From NCBI GenBank assembly GCA_016185145.1, contig JACPOB010000063.1, forward strand, positions 58,508 through 122,507: 64,000 bases of DNA. The letters are read 5' to 3'. This stretch comes from Rhodospirillales bacterium. GTDB taxonomy: Bacteria; Pseudomonadota; Alphaproteobacteria; Reyranellales; Reyranellaceae. The number at the start of each line of letters is the position of its first letter. Position 1 is the first letter of the stretch. Below are positions 17,107 through 25,829 of this stretch, piece by piece. A model generated the notes under the pieces. That model was given only the letters and a program-made list of their open reading frames with translations. It was not told the origin of the DNA and searched no databases. The translations under genes and the position numbers were made by a program.

Positions 17107-17733
17107 TCAGGCCTGCAACAGGGTCATGATGGCGGCGTAGTGGATCGTAGCCGCGATCACCACGCAGCCGTGCCACAGCGCCCGGGCGTAGGGCCAGCGA
17201 GCGGCGAGATGGAAAACGACACCGACGGAATAGACCACGCCGCCCGTCAGCAGCAGGACGAGGGTCGCGCGATCGAGCGAGGCGAGCAAGGGCTCGGCGG
17301 CGATCACGCCGACCCAGCCCAGCGCCAGATAGAGCGCGACCGAGAACGTCTCGACGCGGCGAGGCTGGAAGAGCTTGATGGCGACGCCTACAAGTGCCGC
17401 GATCCACACGCCGAGCGTGAGGCCCAACGCCCAGCCTTCGGGCAGGCGCAGCATCAGCGGCGTGTAGGTTCCGGCGATCATGATGAAGATCGCCGCATGA
17501 TCGAGCCGCCTCAGCCAGTCGCGCCGGCGACAGGAGCGCCAGACATTGTAGACGGCCGAGCAGCCCAGCATGGCGAGAAGGCCTGCGAGATAGACGGTGA
17601 CGGGCAGCAGCTGACCGTACACGGACGACTGCGACACCACGGCGAGCATGGCAACGACACCGGCCGCTCCCAGAGCGAGCCCCAGGGCATGCACGGCAAC
17701 GTCGGCCAGCAGCTCGCGTCGCTCGACGGTCAT
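17107..17733 (-). CDS. Hemolysin III family (PAQR-like) membrane protein
   Basis: The ATG at 17733 ([11 protein letters not shown]) is preferred; a start seven codons earlier is possible. About 208 residues and seven membrane helices. The family's zinc/catalytic residues are visible: [18 protein letters not shown] (Asp-His), and [16 protein letters not shown] with ATIHYAAI near the C-terminus. Members are inner-membrane proteins related to adiponectin receptors, thought to have ceramidase-like or lipid-regulatory roles; the hemolysin name is historical. Confidence 0.9.
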   Translation of the reverse strand: MTVERRELLADVAVHALGLALGAAGVVAMLAVVSQSSVYGQLLPVTVYLAGLLAMLGCSAVYNVWRSCRRRDWLRRLDHAAIFIMIAGTYTPLMLRLPEGWALGLTLGVWIAALVGVAIKLFQPRRVETFSVALYLALGWVGVIAAEPLLASLDRATLVLLLTGGVVYSVGVVFHLAARWPYARALWHGCVVIAATIHYAAIMTLLQA

Positions 17734-17812
17734 CGGAACTGAACATGGGCTCAACAGCCACGATTTTCAAATCATGGGAGCGCGGGATCCATAGGCGCCA
17801 ACTTGCTCTCAG

Positions 17813-17939
17813 CCTCACCCTGAGGAGCGCCCCGCAGGGGCGCGTCTCGAAGGGTGGGCAACACCAAACTGGGGCCCATCCTTCGAGACGCCCAGCGCGC
17901 ATGTGAATGCGCGTATTCGCGCGGCTCCTCAGGATGAGG
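17813..17939. repeat. Family A palindromic element
   Basis: CCTCACCCTGAGGAGC (17813-17828) with GCGTCTCGAAGGGTGG, followed by the inverse CTTCGAGACGC and GGCTCCTCAGGATGAGG ending at 17939. It is the inner part of the composite elements at 6261 and 58731 without the outer arms. It occupies most of the 277-base gap between the hemolysin III and NYN genes; I see no gene in that gap. Confidence 0.9.
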
Positions 17940-18010
17940 TTGTGTGGACCTGGAGGTCCGCGCTCCGAAGAGTCCTGATGTGATACGATGGCGCCTGCAA
18001 AGGAGCCCCC

Positions 18011-18769
18011 ATGGCCGAAGACACCCGCCCACGCCGCTTCGCCGTGCTGATCGATGCCGACAACACCTCGTCGCGCATCGTCGATGGCCTGTTCGAGGAG
18101 ATCGCGCGCTTCGGCGAGGCGAGCGTGCGGCGCATCTACGGCGATTTCTCCAGCCCGCGGCTGAAATCCTGGACCGAGGTGCTGCAGAAGCACGCCATCG
18201 ATCCCTACCAGCAGTTCGCCTACACCTCGGGCAAGAACGCGTCGGACATCGCGCTGGTGATCGACGCCATGGACCTGCTGCACAGCCGCCGTTTCGACGG
18301 CTTCTGCCTGGTCTCGTCCGACAGCGACTTCACGCGGCTCGCCTCGCGGCTGCGCGAGGAAGGCGCCGACGTCTACGGCTTCGGCGCCCAGAAGACGCCC
18401 GAAAGCTTCCGCCAGGCCTGCCGGCGGTTCATCTACACCGAGAACCTGCTGCCCGAGGCGACCGCCGCGCCCGAACAGGGCGGTGGACGCCGCGCGCTGC
18501 AGCCGCCCAGCGCCGCAGTGCCGTTGCTGGCCCGCGCGATCGAGCAGATGGAGACGGAAGACGGCTGGGTCGGCCTGGGCGCGGTCGGCCAGCGGCTGGC
18601 CGCCGTCGCCTCGGACTTCGATCCGCGAACCTACGGCTATCGCAAGCTATCGGACCTGGTGCGCCACACCGGCGCCTTCGAGATCGACCAGTCCGGCGGT
18701 CGCTTCCTGCGCATCCGTGCCAAACCGGCGCGGCCGGCCTCCTCATCGCGCCGCAGCCGAGCCCAGTAG
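18011..18769 (+). CDS. NYN (PIN-like RNase) domain protein with C-terminal LOTUS/OST-HTH domain
   Basis: 252 residues. The NYN domain (about 9-150) has the acidic metal-binding set Asp15 and Asp17 (VLIDADNTS), Asp79 (GKNASDIALVIDAMDL) and Asp104/Asp106 (VSSDSDFTRLASRL). A linker leads to a winged-helix LOTUS/OST-HTH domain (about 170-235, with DPRTYGYRKLSDLVRHTGAFE). The family is a predicted RNase fused to an RNA-binding domain (LabA/MARF1-like plan). A GGAG site stands before the ATG. Probably monocistronic; converges with the cyclase-TPR gene. Confidence 0.92.
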   Translation: MAEDTRPRRFAVLIDADNTSSRIVDGLFEEIARFGEASVRRIYGDFSSPRLKSWTEVLQKHAIDPYQQFAYTSGKNASDIALVIDAMDLLHSRRFDGFCLVSSDSDFTRLASRLREEGADVYGFGAQKTPESFRQACRRFIYTENLLPEATAAPEQGGGRRALQPPSAAVPLLARAIEQMETEDGWVGLGAVGQRLAAVASDFDPRTYGYRKLSDLVRHTGAFEIDQSGGRFLRIRAKPARPASSSRRSRAQ

Positions 18770-18818
18770 CGGTCACGCTTGCGAGCCGGGTCGTGCCGGT
18801 GACCCCGGCCGCCGACCG

Positions 18819-20468
18819 TCACGAAGGCTGCAGCTTCAGAAGCTCCTGCGCCGACTGGCGCGCGTCGTCGAAGCGGCCGAGCTGCCACTGCGCCACCGCG
18901 AGGGAGCGCCAGGTCGAGGTGTGCTTCCGGTTGGCGCGAAGCGAATGCTGGGCCAGCTCGAGTGCACGCCGGTAGCGGCCGGCGGCGACGGCGGCAATGG
19001 CGGCGAGCGATTCGTAGAAATAGCGATGCGGGTCGAGCGGGGACAGCGACAATGCCCGCTCGGCGTGACCGATCGCCTGCTCGCCCTCGCTCTTGAAGGC
19101 GTGCAGCGTGCCCTTGAGCAGCCAGGCGAGAGCGTTGCTCGGGTTGGCGGCCAGCGCGCGTTCGTAGGATTCCAGGGCGACGTCGAACCTCTTCAGGAGA
19201 TTGACGTGCACGAAGCCGTTGATGGCGAGCGCCAGCGAATTGTCGGGATCCATGTCGAGGGCGCGCTTGGTGCATTCCGAGGCGAGATAGGTGTCTCGTT
19301 GCGGGTCGTCCGACCAGCCCTGCTGGACGCGCAGCACATGCCAGTTGCCCAGCCAGGCGATCGGCAGGGGATGGCGCACGCCGCGGTCGATCAACGCCTG
19401 CAGGAGCCGGCGCGATTCCTCGAAGTCGGGCAGCGACAGGCGATGCATCAGGCTGACCGCGCCCATCATCAGCGTGTAAGCCTTGAGCGTCGGCAACGGC
19501 TGGGCGCGCGAGCGCAGCACCTCGCGCGCCGTCACCGCGGTACCGACGGCGGCGATCAGGCGGCCGACGAGCTCCTGCTCGCCCGAGACGATGCCGGCCA
19601 GATCGTCGTCCAGGCTCTCGCTCCACAGGATGCGGCCGGTCTTGGTTTCAGCCAGCTCGACGTCGAGCTTCAGGCGCGTCGCGCTGGTGCGATAGGCGCC
19701 CGACAGCACGTAGTCGGCGCCGAGATGGGCCCTGATCTCCTGCAGCGAGACGGCGCGGCCGGAGAAAGCGGTGGTCGACAGGCGCGACACCACCTTGAGG
19801 TCGGCCGACCGCGACAGGCGGCGGATCACCTCCTCGGCCAGGATCTCGCCGATCACACCCTGGTCGGTCGCCGCGCGGCGTGAAGCGAACGGCACCACGG
19901 CGATCGACGGCACGAACTCGTCGAGGCTCGGCAGATCGACCTTCGGTTGTGGCCCGGGCGGGCCGACGCGATAGGCGCGGACCAGCTCGGGAATGCCGCG
20001 CACACGGCAGTCGCCCAGATCCTCGATGTCGGCGTCGAGGTTGGCCGTGAGGCCGTCATGCACGTGCTGCGACACGACGATCTCGCCTGGCCCGGCGAGG
20101 CTCGCCAAGCGTGCGGCGGGATCGGCGCCGCGGCCCAGCGCGTCGTAGGCGTCGACGGCGACGTCGCTCACCTCCATGCCGGTTCGCAGCATGATCTGGC
20201 GGTCGGCGGTGCGGACGGAGTTAGCGCGGTTGCACTCCTGCTGGATGGCGAGCGCGGCCGAGATGCCCGAGCGCACGTCGGTGAAGTCCAGCAGCATGCC
20301 GTCACCCAGGCTCTTGACGAAGCGGCCGTTGTGGTCCGGCACGATGTGCTTCTTCACATGGTCGACGAAATCCGGCACCGCGCCGACAATGTTGACCAGC
20401 AGGATCGCGCGCCTGGCCCACGCGACATGATGTTCTGACCGAAACCCGGACAGATCGAGCTCTGCCAT
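18819..20468 (-). CDS. Class III cyclase-like / TPR protein with degenerate cyclase site
   Basis: 549 residues from the ATG at 20468. Residues ~15-180 resemble an adenylate/guanylate cyclase homology domain (SLGDGMLLDF with Asp56), but the first metal-binding Asp position reads Asn26 (ILLVNIVGA). A TolB/FlgO-like segment follows (SIAVVPFASRRAATDQ, LGADYVLSGAYRTS), then at least four TPR-like repeats to the C-terminus. Proteins of this plan are abundant in rhizobia and relatives. With the Asn substitution this copy probably does not make cyclic nucleotide and may act as a sensor or scaffold. No DNA-binding domain is seen. Confidence 0.88.
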   Translation of the reverse strand: MAELDLSGFRSEHHVAWARRAILLVNIVGAVPDFVDHVKKHIVPDHNGRFVKSLGDGMLLDFTDVRSGISAALAIQQECNRANSVRTADRQIMLRTGMEVSDVAVDAYDALGRGADPAARLASLAGPGEIVVSQHVHDGLTANLDADIEDLGDCRVRGIPELVRAYRVGPPGPQPKVDLPSLDEFVPSIAVVPFASRRAATDQGVIGEILAEEVIRRLSRSADLKVVSRLSTTAFSGRAVSLQEIRAHLGADYVLSGAYRTSATRLKLDVELAETKTGRILWSESLDDDLAGIVSGEQELVGRLIAAVGTAVTAREVLRSRAQPLPTLKAYTLMMGAVSLMHRLSLPDFEESRRLLQALIDRGVRHPLPIAWLGNWHVLRVQQGWSDDPQRDTYLASECTKRALDMDPDNSLALAINGFVHVNLLKRFDVALESYERALAANPSNALAWLLKGTLHAFKSEGEQAIGHAERALSLSPLDPHRYFYESLAAIAAVAAGRYRRALELAQHSLRANRKHTSTWRSLAVAQWQLGRFDDARQSAQELLKLQPS

Positions 20469-20637
20469 TGCGACCCCAGTTAGCCGTGTGCGCACCGCGC
20501 CAAATGGCTCCATTTCGACCATACCAAACATGGCAGGGTGAGAAAGTGACAAGCCTCACACCCGGTGAAAGTGACATTGCGCACATCCACGCGGCAAGCG
20601 ACAAGATTTCCGCCCAATAGCCGCGGATTACAGCGTG

Positions 20638-21894
20638 CTACGGAGAGTCGGCCGCCTTGATGCGCTCTTCCAGCATGGCGCGGATCGGCGCGTCGGCTGG
20701 CAACAAAGCGAGCAGCGTCTTCCAGCGGCGGGCGGCGGCCGCCTTGTCGCCGGCGGCGAACGACGCCGCACCGAGATAGAACAGCGCGAGGCCATTGCGC
20801 GGCTCGGCCTTTTCCAGACGCTCGAGCACGGCGATAGCGGCGGGCGAGGGTGGCTCGCCGGGCTTGAGACCGCGCACATGCGCCTCGGCCCAGTCGACCA
20901 GCAGGCGGGCATCGACGGGCGCGAGCGCATCGGCCTTGGCGTACGCGTCGACGGCGCTCGCGCTCTCGCCCAGCACCTTCCAGGCGTTGGCCAGACGCAG
21001 CCAGCCGCCGCGATCCTGCGGGTTGTCCTTCATGCGCGCGGCGAGGCCCTCGACCATGCCGCGGATCGCCTGCTGGCGCTGCTCGGGCGTCAGCGCCGCC
21101 ATCGCGTCCTGTTGATCCCGTGAGGGCTGCGGCATCGTCGTGTTGTTGGGCAGGCCTGCCGCCTGGGCGACGCGCGCCATCTCGGCGCGCAGCATCGGCA
21201 GGAAGGGCGCGTTGGGCGGGCTTTTGGCTTCGAGCTCCCGCCAGCGCTCGAGCGCGGCGGCGCTGTCGCCCGACTGCGCGTCATGCAGGCCGAGATAGTA
21301 GAGCGAGCGCGCATCGCCGGACTGAAGGGCGATGGCCTTGTTGAAGGCCTCGATGGCGGCCGGCGTGACCGTTCCATCGGCTTCGAGCGTCAGCGCCTCG
21401 CCCAATGCCGATTGCGCCTCGGCGCTGTTCGGCTCGGCGGCGGCGCGCGAGCGCGCCTGGGCGACCAGTTGCGCGACGTCCATCGTCTGATCCATCGGCG
21501 GCTTCGCGCCGGCGACGAAGGGCGCGGCCGGCAGCCCCGGGTGGCCGATCTTCAGGTAGAGACCAAGGGCCAACAACGGGATCGCCAGGGCAAGGGCGGG
21601 TGGCAGCAGGCGATGCAGGGTATCCGGCGGCGGCGGCGCCGCTGTCCTTGTGACGGAGTCGGCGGCGAGGATGCGGCGCTCGATCTCGAGCCGCGCGGCC
21701 GCGGCTTCATTCTCGCCCAGTGCGCCGCTGGCGCGCTCGCGCTCGATCTCGGCGAGCTGGTCGCGGTAGATCGCAAGCTCGCCCTCGAAGCGGCCCGATG
21801 AGCGATCGGCCGACGTCACCCGCGCGCGCAGCAACGGGATCAGCAGCGCGCCGACCGTCGCCGTCGTGAGGAGCGCAAGCAGGAATTCCAGCAT
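20638..21894 (-). CDS. ccmI: Cytochrome c maturation protein CcmI
   Basis: 418 residues. Two membrane helices in the N-terminal third (LEFLLALLTTATVGALLIPLL at the start, and LPPALALAIPLLALGLYL) bracket a cytoplasmic coiled-coil segment (FEGELAIYRDQLAEIERERA); the rest is a periplasmic TPR domain that holds the C-terminus of apocytochrome c for the haem lyase. The ATG overlaps the ccmH stop by one base (TGATG). Last gene of the ccmDEFGHI run. Confidence 0.95.
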   Translation of the reverse strand: MLEFLLALLTTATVGALLIPLLRARVTSADRSSGRFEGELAIYRDQLAEIERERASGALGENEAAAARLEIERRILAADSVTRTAAPPPPDTLHRLLPPALALAIPLLALGLYLKIGHPGLPAAPFVAGAKPPMDQTMDVAQLVAQARSRAAAEPNSAEAQSALGEALTLEADGTVTPAAIEAFNKAIALQSGDARSLYYLGLHDAQSGDSAAALERWRELEAKSPPNAPFLPMLRAEMARVAQAAGLPNNTTMPQPSRDQQDAMAALTPEQRQQAIRGMVEGLAARMKDNPQDRGGWLRLANAWKVLGESASAVDAYAKADALAPVDARLLVDWAEAHVRGLKPGEPPSPAAIAVLERLEKAEPRNGLALFYLGAASFAAGDKAAAARRWKTLLALLPADAPIRAMLEERIKAADSP

Positions 21895-22391
21895 CAGCGG
21901 CCCAACAGGGAGCGCAGCCGTTCGCGTTCCTCGTCGCTGAGCGGCGGCAGGGGAGCGGTGGCACGGCGGCGCAGTGCGGTCAGCATGATGGCGCTGGCAG
22001 CGACCAGCAAGAGCAGCGGCGCGCCCAGCCACAGCACCAGCGTGCCGAGCTTGAAGGGCGGCTTCAGCAGCACATAGTCGCCATAACGCGCGACCATGAA
22101 GTCGAAGACCTGGGCGTCGCTGTCGCCGGCGGTCAGCCGCTCGCGCACGGCGCGGCGCATGTCGCGCGCCACTTCGGCGGCCGAATCGTCGATCGACTGG
22201 TTCTGGCAGACGACGCAGCGCAGCGCCTGGCCGATCTCCCGCGCCCGCGCCTCCAGCGCCGGATCCTTCAGCATCTCCGACGGGTCGACGGCGAGGGATG
22301 GGCTCGCCGCAAGCAGGAGAGCGAGCAAGAGGGCCCATCCGCCGATCCCTCGACTACGCTTCGCTCCGCTCGGGATGACGGGCGTGATCAT
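21894..22391 (-). CDS. ccmH: Cytochrome c maturation thioredox protein CcmH/CcmL
   Basis: 165 residues. Redox motif LRCVVCQNQS (Cys59/Cys62) faces the periplasm, with one membrane helix near 105-125 (LGTLVLWLGAPLLLLVAASA). It reduces the apocytochrome CXXCH disulfide together with CcmG. Residues 2-16 (ITPVIPSGAKRSRGI) are not CcmH-like: they are the translation of a family E intergenic repeat and now form the basic n-region of the signal anchor. The ATG overlaps the ccmG stop as ATGA. Confidence 0.95.
   Translation of the reverse strand: MITPVIPSGAKRSRGIGGWALLLALLLAASPSLAVDPSEMLKDPALEARAREIGQALRCVVCQNQSIDDSAAEVARDMRRAVRERLTAGDSDAQVFDFMVARYGDYVLLKPPFKLGTLVLWLGAPLLLLVAASAIMLTALRRRATAPLPPLSDEERERLRSLLGR
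22346..22380. repeat. Family E repeat inside the ccmH coding sequence
   Basis: TCCCTCGACTACGCTTCGCT followed by CCGCTCGGGATGACG matches the right arm of the element at 8535-8559 with a short insertion. It is read in frame as part of the CcmH N-terminus. Confidence 0.85.
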
Positions 22392-22927
22392 TTCGTCCCT
22401 TTCAGGAAAGGAATGATCACGCCCGTCACGTCCTTCTCGGTGATCGGGCCGCGGAAGTGGAAGCGCACGATGCCGTTGCCGTCGATCAGGTAGGTCTCGG
22501 GCACACCGCTCAGGCCCCAGTCGAGCCCGGTGCGGCCGTCGAAATCCTGGCCGGCATAGAGGAAGGGGTCGCCGAGCTTGGCGAGCCAGGCGCGCGCCTC
22601 CTCGGGCTTGTTCTTCCAGGCAATGCCGATGATCACCGCGCCGTCGCGCTGGGCGAGCCGCGTAAACAGGGGATGCTCGGCAAGGCAGGGGGTGCACCAG
22701 CTCGCGAAGAAATTGACGATCGTGGGCTTGCCGGTACGCAGCAGCGCGTCGGTCAGCGGCTTGTCGCCGTCGCGCAGCGCACGGACATCGAGTTTCGGTG
22801 CGGGACGACCGACCATCACCGAGCCGATCGACGCGGGATCGCGGCCGGCCATCAGCGACCAGGCAAAGAAGCCCGCCAGCAGCGCCAGGGTGGCGAGCGG
22901 CAGGACGAAGAGAAGACGGCGGCTCAT
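22388..22927 (-). CDS. ccmG: Periplasmic thiol:disulfide oxidoreductase CcmG/DsbE
   Basis: 179 residues: an N-terminal membrane anchor (about 5-26) then a TlpA-like thioredoxin domain with the redox motif WCTPC (Cys78/Cys81), the cis-Pro loop SGVPETYLIDG and the acidic GIAWKNKPEEA region used for CcmH docking. Supplies electrons to CcmH/apocytochrome c. Its start codon lies at the edge of a family D palindrome that separates it from ccmF. Confidence 0.96.
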   Translation of the reverse strand: MSRRLLFVLPLATLALLAGFFAWSLMAGRDPASIGSVMVGRPAPKLDVRALRDGDKPLTDALLRTGKPTIVNFFASWCTPCLAEHPLFTRLAQRDGAVIIGIAWKNKPEEARAWLAKLGDPFLYAGQDFDGRTGLDWGLSGVPETYLIDGNGIVRFHFRGPITEKDVTGVIIPFLKGTK

Positions 22928-22932
22928 GATTC

Positions 22933-22989
22933 GGACCGCGGGCGTCTCGCCCGCCTCATGATCATGAGCGGGCGAGACGCCCGCGGTCC
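22933..22989. repeat. Family D palindrome between ccmF and ccmG
   Basis: GGACCGCGGGCGTCTCGCCC and its complement meet at a TCATGATCATGA core near 22961; arms pair along ~29 bases with one extra base. In the ccm transcript this is a very stable intercistronic hairpin and may stabilise or attenuate the mRNA. Confidence 0.9.
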
Positions 22990-23003
22990 TTTTATGAGTC
23001 TGA

Positions 23004-24977
23004 TCATTCTGCGGCCTGCACCGCCGGCCGGCGTGATGGAGCGCCGACACGCAGGCGACGATCGGAAAGCGAGACGAAACCACCGAAGGCGCAGAGCGCG
23101 GCGCCCAGCCAGATCCACGGCGCCAAGGGATTGAGGTAGAGCCGGACGACCCAACCGGTGTTGGGATCGCCCTCGCCCAAAGCGGCGTAGAGGTCGCGCA
23201 GGCCGTTGGAATGGATGGAGGTCTCGGCGACCTGGCGGCGCTGCACCGTGAACAGCCGGCGCTCGGGCGCCAGCACGGTGAACGGCTGGCCGCCGACGGT
23301 GACGGCGAGCGTGGCGCGCTCGGCGACGTAGTTGGGGCCCTGCACGTTGTCGACGCGCACCAGCGTGATGTCATAACCGCCGATGCGTGTCTTCTCGCCG
23401 GGCTTCAGGGTCTCGATCACCTCGAGATGCCAGGCGCCGGTCGCCACCGCGCCCAGCACGACGACACCTAGCGCGGCGTGCGAGATCGTCATGCCGAGGG
23501 CGGCGCGCGGCGTGGCTTTCAGGCGGCGCAGGCTCTCGGCCCATGGGGCGCGGCCGAGTCGCAGGCGACCAGCGAACTCGACCAGGCTACCCAGGATCAG
23601 CCAGACGCCGAAGCCGAAGGCGACGGCGGCCAGGGCCGAACGGCCGTCGATGGCGACGGCGACGACGATGGCCGCGACCACCGAGACCAGGAAGGCGATG
23701 CGCAGCTGCTGCAGGGCAGGCCACAACTCGGCGCGCTTCCAGCCCAGGAACGGACCGACGCAGAGCGCGGCGAACAAGGGGGCGCAGATCGGCACGAAGG
23801 TGGCGTTGAAGAAGGGCGGACCGACCGAGACCTTGTTGCCCGTCAGAAGATCGAGGAACAGTGGATAGAGCGTGCCCAGAAGCACCGTGGCGGCCAGGGT
23901 GCAGAGCAGGAGGTTGTTCAGGATCAGTGCGCCTTCGCGGCTGACCGGCTGGAACAGCCCGCCGGGGAGGAGCTTCGGCGCGCGCCAGGCGTAGAGCGCC
24001 AGGCCGCCGCCGGTGACCGTCAGCAGGAAGGCCAGGATGTAGAGGCCGCGCGCCGGATCCTGGGCGAAGGCGTGCACCGAGGTGAGCACGCCCGAGCGCA
24101 CCAGGAAGGTGCCGAGCAGCGACAGGGAGAAGGCCAGGATGGCCAGGAGGACGCTCCAGCTCTTCAGCGCGTCGCGTTTCTCGACGACGATGGCGGAGTG
24201 CAGCAACGCCGTGCCGGCGAGCCACGGCATCAGCGAGGCGTTCTCGACGGGATCCCAGAACCAGAAACCGCCCCAGCCGAGAATGTAGTAGGCCCACCAT
24301 GAGCCGAGTGCGATGCCGAGCGTGAGGAAGCACCAGGCCGCCAGCGTCCACGGCCGCACCCAGCGCGCCCACGCCGGATCGACGCGGCCTTCGAGCAGGG
24401 CGGCGATGGCAAAGGCGTAGGTCACCGAGAAGCCGACATAGCCGAGATAGAGCAGCGGCGGATGGAAGGCCAACCCCGGATCCTGCAGCAGCGGATTGAG
24501 GCCGTTGCCGTCGGCCGGAGCGGGCGACAGACGCTCGAAGGGATTTGAGGTGAACAGCAGGAAGGCCAGGAAACCCACGCCGATCAGCGCCTGGATCGCA
24601 AGCACGCGCGCGCGCAGCGTGTCGGGCAGGTTGGCGCCGAACAGCGCCACGGCGGCGCCGAACACGGAGAGGATCAGCGCCCAGAGCAGCATGCTGCCCT
24701 CGTGGTTCCCCCACACGCCGGAGATCTTGTAGACGAGCGGCTTGGCCGAATGCGAGTTGGCGACGACGTTGGCGACGGAAAAGTCCGACGTGACGTAGGC
24801 CTGGGTAAGCGCGGCGAAGGCGACGACGACCAGCAGCGCCTGGGTGAGCGCCGCCGTGCTGCCGAGCGCCATCAATCGCCGCTCGCCGCGCGCCGCGCCG
24901 AGCAGCGGAAGCGTGCCCTGCACCAGTGCGACCGCCAGCGCCAGGATGAGAGCGAAGTGGCCGAGCTCGGGAATCAT
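23004..24977 (-). CDS. ccmF: Haem lyase subunit CcmF
   Basis: 657 residues, the full family length, with about fifteen membrane helices. The haem-handling WWD domain is present as WGGFWFWDPVENASLMPWL (about 228-246), with conserved His in flanking periplasmic loops (for example SHSAKPLVYKISGVWGNHEG). CcmF reduces and attaches haem from holo-CcmE to the CXXCH of apocytochromes, working with CcmH and CcmI. Its start codon lies two bases from a family D element. Confidence 0.97.
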   Translation of the reverse strand: MIPELGHFALILALAVALVQGTLPLLGAARGERRLMALGSTAALTQALLVVVAFAALTQAYVTSDFSVANVVANSHSAKPLVYKISGVWGNHEGSMLLWALILSVFGAAVALFGANLPDTLRARVLAIQALIGVGFLAFLLFTSNPFERLSPAPADGNGLNPLLQDPGLAFHPPLLYLGYVGFSVTYAFAIAALLEGRVDPAWARWVRPWTLAAWCFLTLGIALGSWWAYYILGWGGFWFWDPVENASLMPWLAGTALLHSAIVVEKRDALKSWSVLLAILAFSLSLLGTFLVRSGVLTSVHAFAQDPARGLYILAFLLTVTGGGLALYAWRAPKLLPGGLFQPVSREGALILNNLLLCTLAATVLLGTLYPLFLDLLTGNKVSVGPPFFNATFVPICAPLFAALCVGPFLGWKRAELWPALQQLRIAFLVSVVAAIVVAVAIDGRSALAAVAFGFGVWLILGSLVEFAGRLRLGRAPWAESLRRLKATPRAALGMTISHAALGVVVLGAVATGAWHLEVIETLKPGEKTRIGGYDITLVRVDNVQGPNYVAERATLAVTVGGQPFTVLAPERRLFTVQRRQVAETSIHSNGLRDLYAALGEGDPNTGWVVRLYLNPLAPWIWLGAALCAFGGFVSLSDRRLRVGAPSRRPAVQAAE

Positions 24978-24978
24978 G

Positions 24979-25152
24979 TCTTCCGGACCGCGGGCCTCCA
25001 GGCCCGCTCATGATCATGCTCCTCTCCCCCTTGGGGGAGAGGCTGGGTGAGGGGGTGCTGCGGGAGACGGCCTGCGCGTTGAACCCCCTCACCTAACCTC
25101 TCCCCCAAGGAGGAGAGGAACGTGATCGTGAGCGGGCCGGAGGCCCGCGCTC
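24979..25152. repeat. Nested repeat: family C element inside a family D element
   Basis: The left D part (TCTTCCGGACCGCGGGCC to the TCATGATCATG core, 24979-25018) and right D part (GAGCGGGCCGGAGGCCCGC, about 25131-25149) are separated by a complete family C element (25019-25117): CTCCTCTCCCCCTTGGGGGA, GGCTGGGTGAGGGGG, then CCCCCTCACCTAACCTCTCC. It fills the 187 bases between ccmE and ccmF; no gene is seen here. Confidence 0.85.
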
Positions 25153-25164
25153 CCACGCCGCGAC

Positions 25165-25599
25165 TCACTTCTTCTCCTTCCACTGACCCGCCTCCTTGAT
25201 CGCCTTGGCGACCTCGGGGGGCATGTAGTTCTCGTCGTGCTTGGCCAAAACCTCGCGGGCGACGAACACGCCGTCGGGCGCGAGCGAGCCTTCGGCGATG
25301 ACGCCCTGGCCCTCGCGGAAGAGATCGGGCAGGAGCCCGCTATAGACGACGGCAATCGTCTTGTGCGTGTCGGTGACCGTGAAGCGGACCTCCTGTCCGT
25401 TCTTCTTCACGCTGCCCATCTCGACCAGGCCGCCCAGCCGGAAGCGGCGTTCGGCCGGAATGGTCTTCTCGGCGACCTGGCTCGGCGAATAGAAGAACAC
25501 GAGATTGTCGTTCAGCGCGGTCAGCACCAGCGCCACCGCAACCCCCAGCACGGCGAGCGAGGCCACCAGCATCCACAGCCGTCTGCGCTTGGGAGTCAT
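25165..25599 (-). CDS. ccmE: Haem chaperone CcmE
   Basis: 144 residues from the ATG at 25599. A short basic N-terminus and one membrane anchor (about 8-28) are followed by an OB-fold periplasmic domain; the covalent haem-binding motif is HDENYMP with His121 and Tyr125. The C-terminal tail ([12 protein letters not shown]) is flexible and charged. Shuttles haem from CcmC to CcmF. Start overlaps the ccmD stop as ATGA. Confidence 0.97.
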   Translation of the reverse strand: MTPKRRRLWMLVASLAVLGVAVALVLTALNDNLVFFYSPSQVAEKTIPAERRFRLGGLVEMGSVKKNGQEVRFTVTDTHKTIAVVYSGLLPDLFREGQGVIAEGSLAPDGVFVAREVLAKHDENYMPPEVAKAIKEAGQWKEKK

Positions 25600-25733
25600 C
25601 GCTTCCTGTCGAGGCCGCGGGCAGCCAGTTCGCGCCGCGCCCGCCGGCGCGCGGCGACGCTCGCGATCACCAATCCGCCCAGGCAGACCAGCGCCACGGC
25701 GTAGGCCGACCAGATGAAGACCGCATGGCTCAT
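25596..25733 (-). CDS. ccmD: Haem exporter accessory protein CcmD
   Basis: 45 residues, below usual ORF cut-offs. One membrane helix ([20 protein letters not shown]) followed by a basic tail ([14 protein letters not shown]), the standard CcmD plan: it releases holo-CcmE from the CcmABC complex. ATG at 25731-25733; the TGA overlaps the ccmE ATG (ATGA). It would normally follow ccmC directly; here 700 bases with a toxin-antitoxin pair intervene, so ccmD must have its own promoter or be read through. Confidence 0.93.
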   Translation of the reverse strand: MSHAVFIWSAYAVALVCLGGLVIASVAARRRARRELAARGLDRKR

Positions 25734-25796
25734 GGCGCTGGCTTAGCCCATGGCAATGGCGGGGAGAAGGCGGCAAATGCGCTCCCTCACCGCCTT

Positions 25797-25817
25797 GTGT
25801 AGGCGTCTGTCATACAC
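25797..25817 (+). promoter_or_regulatory. Candidate operator of the toxin-antitoxin pair
   Basis: GTGTA and TACAC (25797-25801 and 25813-25817) form an inverted repeat with an 11-base spacer, just upstream of the antitoxin ATG. Ribbon-helix-helix antitoxins usually bind such short palindromes to autorepress. The site also lies 64 bases upstream of the divergent ccmD start and could affect it. Confidence 0.5.
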
Positions 25818-25829
25818 TAGCTTACAGGC

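Noticed and set aside
17813..17939. CRISPR array
   Set aside because: The repeats are single palindromic elements scattered over the window, not regularly spaced identical units with unique spacers.
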